Below are positions 43,401-55,254 of a stretch of DNA of 64,000 bases, piece after piece; position 1 is the first letter of the stretch, and each line of letters starts with the position of its first letter. Both the position numbers and the translations under genes were made by a program. Source of the DNA: Elmis aenea (lineage: Eukaryota > Arthropoda > Insecta > Coleoptera > Elmidae); NCBI GenBank assembly GCA_947652605.1, contig OX393581.1, positions 12,714,640-12,778,639 on the forward strand. The letters are read 5' to 3'. The notes beneath the pieces are model-generated. The model was not told the origin of the DNA. It saw nothing but the letters and a program-made list of their open reading frames with translations, and searched no databases.

Positions 43401-44755
43401 TTTCCAAAATGAAATGTAACGTAAAATAGAAGTGTAAATTTTTTTAGAAATAAATTTTATTTACTCTTGCAACAAAACAAGTACCTAGTTTATTAAAAAC
43501 TGTATTTCTTTGCGTGCAGAATCAATCGACTTTCATCTAAAGCTGTTGAAATTTCAATGGCATCCAACTTCGATCTCAAAATATAATATTATTTTTAATA
43601 CATTTCCATATAAACATAAAACTTTGTGCTCATGAAATATTATCAATTCCACCTGGTATATCAATATATCCTTATAGGTAACAGATGCAAAGTTTCGAAA
43701 AACAAATGCAAGAAGTTTTCACCGACTTCTATACGTTGGAGAATATGTAAAGTTATCGGAGACAGGAGTGGGTTGTTCAGTACGGCACAAAAATGAACTA
43801 AACAACTACGTCTGATCGAATACACTTTAGTTCTGCTCTTGTATCTAACTAACTGTATCGCATGAAAACACGTTTTGTCTGTATTTTCCATATTGCAATA
43901 TGCAAAACTAAAATCGTATAAGATATGAGAAACTTAATGGTTTTGTAGAGTGTTCTTGTCAACAAGCCTCGCAAATTTCGTGTTTACGTAAAAACACGTA
44001 GATTTCAAATAAACCGACAAACTTTAAATTAAATTAAATCAAGAAAAAAAATAGACAACAAAAAGTAAAATCATCAAGAAGTAGGAAATTAAAAAACAGC
44101 AAAATATAGAAGGACAAAGTGATATTAAAATGAATATTTAAAAAAAGACTTTGGTCTAAGGTGTATTAATTCTGAAGATTACTCATAGCCAAGTAGATTC
44201 AAACGTTTTTAAAACAAAATTTACTGAGCTTGGCAAGGACGATGTTCGGTAATGACGCGTGTGAGCTAAAGCTCAACAATAAAACTGCACATTAATTACT
44301 TCGAATCGGGTTATAGTTGTTGCCATAGTAACCCAGATTAGAGTTCCGTTGTTTAATAGTTTAAAACCACCGACAACATAAAAGCAAGTTGAGAATAATT
44401 GTTACGTAAATTGTTTTAGTCAGAATAACAATAAAATGAGTATTAAAGGCCACGTTTTAATTAATGAACATGAGTGAAATATAATACAAAATTAAATTAA
44501 ATTATAGACCGACCAGATGAGTGTTAGCAAAATAATGATTTGCGTTAAACGTTTATAATTAAATTATAACTTTTTTCAAAATAAATAACAAACCCTTCTG
44601 CTCATAGTTTATTTCTTACACAATTGGAAAATGCTTGCTAAGAACTTTGTGCACCTAAAAACGTATTCAACAATATTTTGTTTTGTTTAAACTTTTAAAG
44701 CAATGATCAAGATGTTAAGGTAAGGGTAAGGTGGTGTGTGATCGTAGAAAAAGTA
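43401..44755. other. AT-rich non-coding stretch, nothing recognised
   Basis: A 76-codon minus-strand frame (43661-43891) has no recognisable motif. Confidence 0.35.
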
Positions 44756-44756
44756 A

Positions 44757-44840
44757 GCTACATAACACGAGTTGTAAAGCAATCATGCAACTTATTCACT
44801 CGTGCGTAATATGCTTCTTACAACTCTTGTTATGTAATAT
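44757..44840. repeat. Short MITE-like hairpin
   Basis: CTACATAACACGAGTTGTAA is inverted as TTACAACTCTTGTTATGTAA about 50 bp later, with ACTCGTGCG in the loop. Confidence 0.6.
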
Positions 44841-44981
44841 ACTATTAAAAAACTATTGGTATATCAAAATTAAGAACTAGTAAAAACAAAACAAACACAA
44901 ATCAAATAAAAAAACAATTTTTTTAGACAAATCTTTTCCAAGTCAAAAAGATCTCATACAAATAAATTTAGGGCTTATTTA

Positions 44982-45210
44982 ATGACCAGATGCTTCGTCA
45001 AAGGGTGGATGTTTTTCTGTACATTTTATTCAGTTAGTAAAAATTTGCCAGCAGGATTGAACGAAGATTTAAAAGGCATCAAAATGAATGACTTTGTTCT
45101 GGTAAAATTTTATGATAAAAAAAGACTTTGTTATGTAGGAAATATATTTAAAAAAATTGACTAAGAAGGTGACTTTAAATGTCATGTTGTAGAAAAAGTA
45201 AGGAAATAAT
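44982..45210 (+). pseudogene. Fragment of an unknown insect repeat-associated protein
   Basis: A 60-codon frame then a stop and continuation reads MNDFVLVKFYDKKRLCYVGN, FKKID, stop, EGDFKCHVVEKV. The pattern NDxVLVKFxxKKxxxYxVGxI recalls a short beta-rich domain often found in uncharacterised insect proteins linked to transposons. Family name and function are unknown to me. The end is close to the nested Harbinger region. Confidence 0.3.
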
Positions 45211-45707
45211 TATAATCATTTTTTAAAATTAAATATTCTTCTAAAACAAAAAGAAAATATATTTTTTAACTTTTTCTCAAAATAAAATATAGTTTCATTG
45301 TATCCCTTAAGAAAAGTTTGAGTGTTTCAACCATTGAATAAAAAGATAAAGGAAGGAGCGTTAAAGCGATACTAAGGCCGTTTTCACACACGACGGCAAA
45401 ACCGCTGCCGTCGGCGTCAGCGCTGCCGACTTCAATGTAATCAAATGGGTGCTTTCACACACAGGCGCGGGACGGCAAATTGCCGTCGCCGTCGACGGCA
45501 GCGGTTTGTGCAGCCGTCGGTGATCACGACAATTTCGGATGCCGCCGTACTTGTTCTCATTCAGTGTTTCCATATAAGAACCGTTTTTTTCAAATAAAAA
45601 CTAATCTAGGGTGTTTTAAATGACAAATATAGAAAACTGTAATAGATAAAAATTATTTGTTTATGTAAAATTGTAGTCTCACATGTATGTTATATAATAT
45701 ATAAGTA

Positions 45708-46354
45708 CAGGGTGGCCTATATTTCGTGAACAGATTTTTGATATCTTTTTTAATTTTCGAAATATAGCCAAAAACCGATTTTCGTCAATTTTCAAAAATG
45801 TTAAATATCTCGCTTAAACGAAAAGATGGAGGAAAACTTTAGAGACATTTTTGGCATGGTTTTTTGTCCTTAATAAGATGGCGATGTTCAATTTTTTTTT
45901 GCTCATACGAATGTTGATATATTACACCTAACTTTCTTATTTTAAATGGCAACCATAGTTGGCTGTGACATAAATCGAAAGCTTATTTTTTGCACTTTTC
46001 AAAAATATATAATTTGCTTATGGTTGCCATTTAAAATAACAAAGTTAGGTGTAATAAATCAATATTAGTATGAGTAAAAAACAATTGAACATCGCTATCT
46101 TATTAAGGACAAAAAACCATGCCAAAAATATCTTTAGATTTTTTCTCTATCTTTTTGTTTAAGCGAGATATTTACCATTTTTGAAAATTGTCGAAAATCG
46201 GTTTTTGGCTATATTTCGAAAATTAAAAAAGATATCAAAAATCTGTTTACGGCAATTAATTCGTGTCAAAAAAAGAAATCTAGACCACGTACATAGTTTT
46301 TTTTTCTATCTCTGATAATTACCGAGGTATGGGCATCGAAAATAAGCCACCCTG
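45708..46354. mobile_element. Palindromic CAGGGTGG element inside the Harbinger
   Basis: TA-flanked; ends CAGGGTGGC and GCCACCCTG. Arms of roughly 290 bp mirror each other: TTTCGAAATATAGCCAAAAA, CTCGCTTAAACGAAAAGATG, AAAAAACCATGCC/GGCATGGTTTTTTGTCC, and AACTTTCTTATTTTAAATGG. The centre is near 46000. No coding sequence. Confidence 0.85.
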
Positions 46355-46536
46355 TACAATGTACATATATGTTGGGGTCTATTAAACATTCTTCTAAATA
46401 TTTTTGGTAAAATAAAAAATTACGAAATACTTTTAAAACCCCCTTTACAAGAACTGTTTGTTTATCGTAAGATTTCCCCTAGGCTGGAAAATAGCCACAT
46501 TAACAAACGACACCTTCAATTCTAGTATCCTGGTGC

Positions 46537-46779
46537 TTAATACTTGTTTGTAATACCTAATTGCACCAGAATATCAAACGTATTGGCACTCATTCGAAAG
46601 TAATTAAAGAATTTTGATTGATCTTCTCTAAGTTTTTTAAACAAAGTATAAAAACTTCCTTCCAAATATCGCACGCTTAAAAGGGGATGAACCCAGTATT
46701 TTGTTTTATTTTTATTACATCTGTACTTCCTAAGGTAAATTAGCCCAAGGAGATAACGTGTGTTGACAGCAGCATACAT
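46537..46779 (-). pseudogene. Harbinger transposase N-terminal fragment (HARBI1-like)
   Basis: An 80-codon frame reads WVHPLLSVRYLEGSFYTLFK then KLREDQSKFFNYFRMSANTF. This is a conserved N-terminal region of insect PIF/Harbinger nucleases (RxFWVHPL...G.Y.TL...LR.D..KFF.YFRM....FD.L). The DDE nuclease domain is absent, displaced by the palindromic insert, so it encodes no active enzyme. Confidence 0.8.
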
Positions 46780-47394
46780 CTTTCTATCGTCACAACTAAA
46801 AACAAACTATTCAGCGGTAGCGGTAATGCCGTCGTGTGTGAAAACGGCCTAAGGCGTCCAGGTTAGCCTCTCAGTATGGCGTATGCCTGTTTCTGCTTCT
46901 CAGTGGCGTATCTAACATTTTTAAATATGTATTGATTCATGTAAATATTTGCTTTGTTTTGAATTAAGCCTGTTATTTACTTATTTATTTCTTGTTTCGT
47001 GGTTGAAGGAATTAAAAAAACGACAGCATATTTCAATATTTGGATTGTTTATTATGAGAGTTAAAAAATATGCTGTACACAAATGCACACCACTGATATG
47101 ACATACCAATTTGACAGACCACATCAAATTTTCAATACATGATTACACTACAAAATATTAATGTCTACTTACCTATGAAACGTAATCTTTTAATCTTCAA
47201 CATTTTTGGACCTAATAAGACTACAAGATCTGCAGCTAACCATTGTAGCACACAAAACCCTAAATTTCTTGACTGTTTGACCTGTCAAAACCGGCCGCCA
47301 TCAGAGGCCATTTATGTCGTAATTTCCGTCGCCGCCCAAACGCTGCAGTATAGTATTAAAAGCTCCTTCCTTTATCTTTTTATTCAATGGTTTC

Positions 47395-48903
47395 AACCAA
47401 CCCCAGACATGGGGCACTTTAAAACATTTGGTGTATGTTACAAAATAGTTGCTTACCTCTTAAATTTGGTTTTCTGACAAGAATTAATACAACTACTTAT
47501 TAGATACATTAATAAGTGCCATCTTTTATTTGTAGTTAGCTTTGTTGTAATAAATACTAAAAAAGTTATGTCAAAAAACAAGTTTAGGTTTTCAAAATGC
47601 CCCACGTTACCATAAGTTTTTTTAATTGGAAAACGCTACATATTTTAACATTTTCTTATCGATAATTGCGGTTTTAATGATAATTTACGGGCACCAACAC
47701 AATATTTAATTGAATAAAACTAGTAGGCTGTTAAATTTATAACCAATAATTTATTGGTTGATTTAATTTTTCTTAAGAAAAAAATTGTTTGGTATGTTGT
47801 TTCATTAATTTACACTGTAAAATTAGCAAAATAAACAAAAAATATTTCCTATTATATTTTTCTTTCATTTTAATCGGTTCCTCTTGTACCTTTCGGTGTA
47901 TATTTTTATAATGTAAAAAATTATAATAATTTCCTGTAAAAAGATGCTTAAAATCGTTCTTGTACACACTTTTTATGTTTATACAAGATATTAACAATCC
48001 TGAGAATATTCAAATGTAATAAATATTAACGTTGGTAATGTAGAAGATTAGAAACATTTTGATTTACATTTCCTACCTCTTCGTCGCCAATATCGCAGCA
48101 TCAAGACTAATTTGCATCCCGTCCTTTGTACATCTCGCAGATTTGTGGGGATCATGAGAGAGCTATGGAAATGCCCATGGACCACCTTTACTTTGTATGC
48201 TAATCCGTGACGAGAAGAAAGCGCGAATAGACACGTAATCATTTTATTGCAAATGAAAAACGTGCACTCAATCCTTGGTTTGTACCGAGTTCATTTGAAT
48301 TGAAACTATTTCCTTTCTTTCAACTACACCCTTATGAAAAATTTAAATCCCGATATTGCGCTACTCTGTCTGTACTCGAGCTCGAGTCGTGTTTAAAGAC
48401 TCTCAAAGCAAAGTACTATTTGTAGTAAGAAATCTCAGGATATTGTCATTCCAGATGATGGGAGTTGGAGGAATTTGAATTGAACTGATCGAGATTTACT
48501 TTAGATCTTTAATTGTAAGTCTTTAATCCGGAGAACTACCGCATTTAAAATTTACTTTAAACCCATTAAATTTAAATTAGAACTTCAATGGGAAACGTCT
48601 TCTTGTAACTACTTTGAAATTTCTTACTTTTTTATTTTCGGCATATTCTCGGAGGAAATATAATTTGTTTGGAATTCACAACGCGTGTTCACACACACGG
48701 AATAGAATACGAACCAGAGCTGTGAAGTGTCGTTCTCAAGGTTTAAATCAATTTTCTGACGCCATGCTTTAACATACTAATATCCTGCGATAATATGGGT
48801 TGCGTTGAAAAAACTAGAGTGGCAACATATACTGGGCTTGCACACTTGTGATTTCCAAAATAGATAACCTTTCATTAAACATAATAAAAGCACACTACAA
48901 AGT
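47395..48903. other. Non-coding stretch with one less AT-rich block
   Basis: The block 48048-48242 has higher GC and is open on the minus strand for 64 codons (LAYKVKVVHGHFHSSLMIPT), but no domain is recognised. Elsewhere it is AT-rich DNA. Confidence 0.35.
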
Positions 48904-49948
48904 CAGCGCCGGCTCAAGGTTATCTTACGCCCCTAAAAAAATAAAATTTAGGCGTCCCCATACATCATCGTGTAATATTTTTTTGGGGTTTCATCGCAAC
49001 GTCAAGTAGCAAATGCACAAGTAGATTTTTACGTCTGAAGATTAAGAGAAAATCATTTTTCGGGCTTTTGCTGTGGTGGTGTACTTTTGAATTAATTCAT
49101 CTATTTTGATAGTAGATGCAATTTCATGTCCTATAGATATTTTATTCATTGACGAATATATCCTAAATGGTGCCTATCCACGTGAGAGTAAACTACTCTC
49201 GATAGCAGCGTCGCCAAGGATACAGCCCCTGAGAGTAACTCGCGATTGGCTGGCAATGTTGCAAAAATGTTCAGAACAATAATTTCTTTTGAATCACTAT
49301 TTTTTATATAATTTTTACGTATACAGGGTGTCCCAAATAACATTTCCAGCATGGGGATCTCGCTTTTTATAAAAGATACCTATAGATTTGCTTAAATTAA
49401 ATGAATTATTCCACAGTATGAAAGGAGCTACCATCAATTTTTAAAAGTACAAAATTTCTCGTCCTTCATATGTTATAACAAAAAATATAAAAATGCTAAT
49501 TTTTTTTCTCTCGTAACTTTTTTGATTTATTCATTTAATAAATTTTATTAGTACTTTCTTGAGATACTTTTTAATGAAGAATGAAACTGTTATTTTAGAT
49601 TTTTTTTAAAGACTTACCATTTTCGAGTTATAACCCCTTAATTTCATTTTTTCTTATGAGTCTGATTTTAGCTTCTCTCACACTTAAGAACAATTCGTCT
49701 AATTTAAGCAAACTTTTATCTCTTATAATAAGCGAGATTCCCACGCTGGAAATGCTCTCTTCACACACAAGCTGTTTATAAGTTTATCTAAATCGAGCTC
49801 TTCTTTTTCCAAATAAGGAATTACACCTTAATCCCCAGAAATTTGTTCCGCAACTGTTAATATTTTATCAAATTCGTATTTTTTTATGAGTCCGTATTTT
49901 GGCGCCTCTAAGCGATTGTCTTGAGTCGCCTAATGGTAAAGACGACCC
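48904..49948. mobile_element. Decayed hAT-like element with a palindromic insert
   Basis: Left CAGCGCCGGCTCAAGGTTAT; right, read inward on the minus strand, CAGGGTCGTCTTTACCATTA then GGCGACTC. These resemble hAT ends of the CAGGGCCGGCTC type. The 8-bp TSD is not preserved. It contains the CAGGGTG insert at 49324-49755. Confidence 0.45.
49324..49755. mobile_element. CAGGGTG-family foldback, damaged right end
   Basis: TA then CAGGGTGTCCCAAATAACAT. The left arm block TTTCCAGCATGGGGATCTCG is mirrored as CGAGATTCCCACGCTGGAAA at the right, with arms of about 80 bp. The right CACCCTG terminus is missing. Confidence 0.7.
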
Positions 49949-50432
49949 TGTATAAAAATGCTGATACTAAGCGTATAAATATCAATACTTTGCTCTGTAT
50001 TTAATCGATTAAAACTAAAATAAGTCAGTCAGGGTCAGTGATGCACAACCCTTTATTTTTAAGGGTCCGCAAATAAATTTGTTCTTTAGCCATGGGCGTT
50101 TGTGAAAAATTAAAATAAATTATTTTTTAAGAGAAAATAATTTTATATTCCTGGCAGTTTTTATTAATTTGCAATAAGAACATACATCGCTACATTAGTA
50201 ATTGACTCTAAATGGTAAATAAAGAGTAAAGTCTATTGAGTAGTAATATTTTGGCAACTCATTTCTACTACAAATGGATTAAATTTGATAAAAATAAATA
50301 CATTTCTATCAGAACCTTTGAGGTGGATACCCGCAAAATATATTTATAGTCTATATTTAAGCACACCTTTCTTTTAATCGTGACACAAAGCTTTACTTAC
50401 ACATTTTGTGTGATATAGAAGCTAAAATTACA

Positions 50433-50468
50433 ATGCGAAAATTAACGTTCCTTATCTTAATAGGCTGC
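50433..50468 (+). CDS. Candidate first coding exon: signal peptide
   Basis: ATG opens MRKLTFLILIGC, a typical n-region plus hydrophobic core, followed directly by the consensus donor GTAAGTAAAT (50469). TATA-like motifs (TATATTTAAG near 50352) lie about 80 bp upstream. The frame would be completed by an exon such as 51425-51527. It could be chance, since it is only 12 codons. Confidence 0.35.
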
Positions 50469-51424
50469 GTAAGTAAATATTAACTTTTGTAGTTACAAAA
50501 TTATGTACCCGCAAAGCTTGCTTGGAATTAGTCCTTATAAACTAAATATTACAAACTGATCCATACTCTGCATAACAAATATAACCTTAGTTTTAGTACC
50601 TGCTGCGTTATTTTTTAAATCTGTACAATGATGTTTTGTAATTAGCTCAAATAATAAATTTTTTAGGTAAGAAAATTTTTTCAAAATGTTTTTAACAATA
50701 CATGCCAAAAATTAACTACTTCGTTAATAATTTACAACCATGCACTGCGTAGAAACATTTGTAAGCCCGAAAGCTTACAACCAAAAGCTTTCCTTCACAT
50801 CAGGCTGAGCAAAGCTAAATGAAGCAAATTTCGAATCTATAAGCAAAAAATGTGACTCTGATTTTCATTTCCCGTCTAACAAAAATATTGCTCACCCTTG
50901 CTTCAAACGCTAGTTAAGCAACTTTTATTACAGAATTCTAATCTAAATTGTTAAGGTAACTTCATAATGACGCATAATATCGGGACTAATCGATATATCT
51001 CAGTAAAGTGTTTACTTAACCGAAGCTACCTAGATCGAGTTTACTGTGTATTTATTTTCGTAATATTAAGCTACAGGATGTAAACATTGATGTTTGTCAG
51101 TGATCGTAATTTAAGCATTTGCATATCGTTAGGTTTAAATCGGTCATTTGAGCGAAAATTTATAGAAACTTTAACATGCACAGAAATTGTAAAACTCAAA
51201 GGAAAAGAAGAATTTAAACTTATCCAGGAATTTATTTGTACAAAATTATATTTCAATACAGTACAGGTACACCTGCATTTGTATACATTGCACAACCAAT
51301 CACGAAGCTTGCTGTGATTGGCTGCTGATAAATAGTTTTCTGTCTGCATGTTTACCCAATCCAGAATATCTTCGATAACTTCATGATTTTACTATAACTT
51401 TCGCCCTCCTAAATATTTTCTCAG

Positions 51425-51527
51425 AAGTCCAAGCAGATGAATATCGGAGTAAGCAGGATTCAGACTGTGTCCTGGATGCGAGCAACACTGCATGCTTAAG
51501 CTAGAATGAATGGTGTACGCAAGTTTC
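51425..51527 (+). CDS. Candidate second exon of a small secreted peptide (possibly a pseudogene)
   Basis: Preceded by a pyrimidine-rich acceptor (CTCCTAAATATTTTCTCAG) and followed by GTAAGTCC. One frame reads VQADEYRSKQDSDCVLDASN then TACLS, a stop, NEWCTQV. The VQA|DEY junction would suit signal-peptide cleavage, and three cysteines are present. However, exon 1 ends in phase 0, which joins to a different frame (KSKQMNIGVSRIQTVSWM) that also stops. Either a frame change has occurred or the exon pairing is wrong. Confidence 0.25.
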
Positions 51528-53983
51528 GTAAGTCCAAAAATGCATCTCCTTCTTCATATCCGTTGCACCAAGGTAGAAGCTACGCGCCAACGATTCATGT
51601 TATGTGCTTCGGTCAGCATACTAGCGCTTACTTTACGATATAGTAAGTAGGTGTTTTTTATAATTTCTCTTTAACTCCCAATACAATTTGTAATCAAAAA
51701 TTTCGTCAACATTTATTTTTCTATATACCAAAATTAAGACATTTATTTCTTGTTCATTTTCAGGTTAACTGAAATTGCAGCTTATCGTACATAAATAAGG
51801 CTCATTTGCGACGCAATTTTCCTTTTTTTACCCCTTTGGAAAACTGACTTTTGAAAAGACAATTATTCTCATATCGTACAAATTGTTATTTATGAAAGTA
51901 CACGTGAATGCTCCCCGTACACCAAGTAAATTATAACTGTGTGATGCTATTAGTATGATTAAGAACTTTACTGCGTTAATTCAACAAACATGAAATGCCA
52001 TGAAGAATTTTTAAGAGTATGTATTTTCTTATTAGGACGATAAACAATTCTACTGATTTAATAGCGAAACAAAAATTTGTTGTATCTACAAACGACTGAA
52101 ATATTCAATAGGTTTTCGTTTCAGTAACGTTATCGACAGTTATTTGAGTATTTATTTATATCTTGATCGACACTCAATACGTAAAGAGGAATAAATATTT
52201 CAGCACTTGAAATGAAAAACATTAGCGAAACAAAGAATTATTAGTTTCTTCTTGCACCTTACAATCATTTGAAAACTGCAGGTGCCTTATTTTAACTCAA
52301 AAAATAATTCACTTAACAGCCAGCTTTATTATTTGTATTCGTTATGGCTTATTGTGCGATGTTGTTCAACATTATTGACATTAATAGTGAAGAAAATAGT
52401 CACTATTTAAGATGATACTCTAATCTTTGAATAAACCTGATGTCAAAGAACTTCGGGTAAATAATTGTAACCATTTTAACTAATCATTTGCAATAGAAGT
52501 GGTTTGACATCCTTAACACTTGAAATACGTAGACTGCTTGATTTAAAGATAGTGTCTTATTATTGAATTATCTAGAAATTTTTATTAATGGCACCCATCA
52601 ACAGATTTATCTTTAACAGTCAGTCCCTTATTTTTGATATTTTTTAATTTAAAAACATATGATTAAGTTTTGTTTATAATGTAGACCCTAAAGATGAAGG
52701 CGTTTCATAGTAATAAAATGGCGTTTTACTTTACGAAAACCCTGAAACAATCTAGAAATTTCTTTTCATCTTGCTTCGCTAACGATGCCTTGCAACAGAG
52801 TTGTAAACATTTCAGCAAAGATAGTGTTACATTCACACATCATCATTAAACTTACAGTTTTGCGTGTATTTTATTTCTGATAAGACTTTGAGAAGCGAGT
52901 GTTTTATAGAAGAAGTTCTTTGCGAAGCCACACCCTCTAGTTTATTGCTGCTCATTGTTTTGTAAAATCTCGGTGCTGTAGAAGGCGAAAATTAACGAGG
53001 ATATTCTTGTCGTCATAACGTGAAGTAAGTTTAAAGATGTTAGAAGTTTCCCAAATCGTATTACTCCATTTTCGTTTCCTTTTTCTGAGTTTGTTTTTTG
53101 ATAATAGTAAGCTTAAGTATAAAACACTTTCTGTCAGCTCGTATAAGAGTAAATAATGCTAAACTTTTTGGTTTAAAGTCTTAACTAACTTACTTTGGTG
53201 TTGTGTGTTTTTCTTAAAGTTTTTTTTTTTTAGTTATTCATATAAGACTTGCATAAAAGTTTTACAACTTCAGCGTGATATAAAGGTCACTGCTGTAATC
53301 CTTTAAGTTCAGAAAAATTTTATGGTTGGGATATGTTTTAGGATCTGGTAAATATAAAGATTGCTTATGAGGAAACAGGTATAAGATCACCAAGAAATGT
53401 GTTCAATTCGAAATTGGGTTCGGCTGTTTTAAAAACTATTGGTTCTAATCCAAAATATTTTTGTACGGTCTGGGTTTAGTTCTAGTAAAAACAAAATAAA
53501 GACGACAAAAAACGCCTTCTAGATTAAAGGGATATAGAAAACCTTCAATTAGATTTGTTTATCCGGTACCAATTCTTTAATTATGTTTTAACACCGAAAT
53601 AACTCCTCATCTAACATATTATTGTTCTCAATTCGTTGAAAAGTTTTACCAGATTCATAAAACTAAGTAAATAATTGGTTAGATTCCGAATGCAGATTTC
53701 AAAAATACGCCGATTTTCGGCTCCGATTTGGATCATGTTTCAATTCTTAAAAAAAAACATCGTTTATTAATTTTGGTGGATGCGCTGGGAAAAGTGTAAT
53801 TTCATTATAAAAATGTTTACATGACCATTAAGATCAGCCATATCGATGGCCAAGGAGTGAGTGATACATCGTTTCTGCAATGTTAAAACATCAATATTTT
53901 ATTTGATTTTGACTAAACTATACAAAGCATATACTTTTATGTTTCATAATATACTCATATTTCATAACGTAGTGTATGTTACA
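51528..53983. other. Long AT-rich stretch, nothing recognised
   Basis: No recognisable coding motif, terminal repeats or tandem arrays; probably intron or intergenic. Confidence 0.4.
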
Positions 53984-53985
53984 CA

Positions 53986-54637
53986 CAGGGTGTTTGAATT
54001 TCAACTTTTACCATAGCTCGCTTATTATCATGGTTAGAGTGTAGTTTTAAATTTGACAAAGCTGCCAAATTTGATACTCACTAATAATACGAAGGGAAAA
54101 TGAAAATATCTCAAACGGTATTCGCGAAAATTGGGAAAAACTGAAAAATACGATTTTTGAATTACAAATTATTTTAAATGTGTAGAAACATTGCCCAAGC
54201 AACTTTATAAGCCAAATCAAATCTTGGTCATTAATTTTTCGTATGTTGATTCATTTTTGTTTTGTGTCGACCAACTTTAATGGGCACAATTGTTTCTAAT
54301 TTACATTATCAAATAGATTTTTTTTTTTAATTCGTCGATGTATTACACATGGTATTTTACTTCTATTTCTGTCAAATTTGTAAAATTTTTTTTTGGACAA
54401 CAACCACTATAAATCAGGCAGCCTGGTCGTTGTAGTTTATGTCGTTACCATGACAACCGATCATCAAACCAAAAAGTTTGAAAGCTTATTAATCTCTTTA
54501 ATTATTTATGTGTTTATTGAGTAACCGGAAGTGAAACAAAAGTGTACATATGTTCAGAAAATCCAGGTTTAAAATTTCGTTTGTCTAAAATCAAAACTGA
54601 AGAAAAAAAGCATGAGCCCGATTTCAGTTACACCCGG
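53986..54637 (+). mobile_element. CAGGGTG-family element, non-palindromic copy
   Basis: Left CAGGGTGTTTGAATTTC; the right end, read on the minus strand, is CCGGGTGTAACTGAAATCGG followed by TA. Internal blocks match the left arm and loop of 28602-29525 (CATTGCCCAAGCAACTTT, CACATGGTATTTTACTT, CACTATAAATCAGGCAGCCT). It therefore probably represents the element before palindrome formation. Confidence 0.7.
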
Positions 54638-54639
54638 TA

Positions 54640-55058
54640 TACAGGTTAACAGACTCACAACTTGTAAAGAAACAAAATCATTTTACTTAGGTACCTAATA
54701 TCTTTTTGTTGTTTAAGAGTTTTGACAGTTTTATATTTATTATCTACAATGATAGATCAAGTTGTTGATCCAAGTTTCTGACTAGAATCGTGTCACTAGA
54801 TGGCACATATTCTTTCAGTTTTAAGATTTTAAGACATTAAAAATCCCTTCTACAATGTTTGACCAGACCAAAATAGTATATTCTGGAGTATCATACTGTG
54901 CCAATTTTGGCTTTTACACTTTTTTAAAAAAGGTTACTTTGCTGTAATTAATTAAATAAGTAAATAAGGAACGGGTAAAAAAGGTCGACACTATACAGTA
55001 ATATTCGTAAAAAGTGCAAAGTTTCTTCGATTTATGTGTGATTTGGAACATTATAACT
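54640..55058. other. Non-coding stretch, nothing recognised
   Basis: No repeat boundary or coding motif seen. Confidence 0.35.
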
Positions 55059-55062
55059 CTAA

Positions 55063-55251
55063 GAGTCACCGCACACTACAGACTTTTAGTCGGCTGACAG
55101 TTTGATCGTTATCGGGCCATGATAGGGATTTGTATTATTTAGTTGGCCAATTAAATAATCGGTAAGTGTGCGCGCTCTCATAAACACTCATGCCATTTGC
55201 AAAGACGACCAAACTGTCGGCCGATTAAAAGTCTGTAGTGTGCGGCGACTT
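55063..55251. mobile_element. PIF/Harbinger-like MITE, 189 bp
   Basis: TAA on both sides (55060-55062, 55252-55254). Ends GAGTCACCGCACACTACAGA and TCTGTAGTGTGCGGCGACTT are inverted and continue with CTTTTAGTCGGC / GGCCGATTAAAAG and AACTGTCGGCC. No coding potential. Confidence 0.8.
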
Positions 55252-55254
55252 TAA

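Larger units (their letters stand above)
45376..46849 (-). mobile_element. PIF/Harbinger element with TAA duplication
   Basis: TSD TAA on both sides (45373-45375, 46850-46852). Ends GGCCGTTTTCACACACGACG and CGTCGTGTGTGAAAACGGCC are perfectly inverted, followed by GGCAGCGG/CCGCTGCCG-rich subterminal repeats. It carries a transposase N-terminal fragment and an inserted palindrome (45708-46354). Confidence 0.9.
45329..47394. repeat. Outer inverted-repeat element holding the Harbinger insertion
   Basis: ACCATTGAATAAAAAGATAA then AGGAAGGAGC (to 45359) is exactly inverted at 47364-47393, with weaker similarity continuing inward for about 20 bp. The left repeat is interrupted at 45373 by the Harbinger element. 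Removing that gives an outer element of about 0.6 kb. Its superfamily is unknown; a 112-codon frame inside (47139-47477) has no recognised domain. Confidence 0.65.

Noticed and set aside
51071..51349. Overlapping 92- and 76-codon frames on opposite strands
   Set aside because: No recognisable domain and no splice or repeat context; likely chance.
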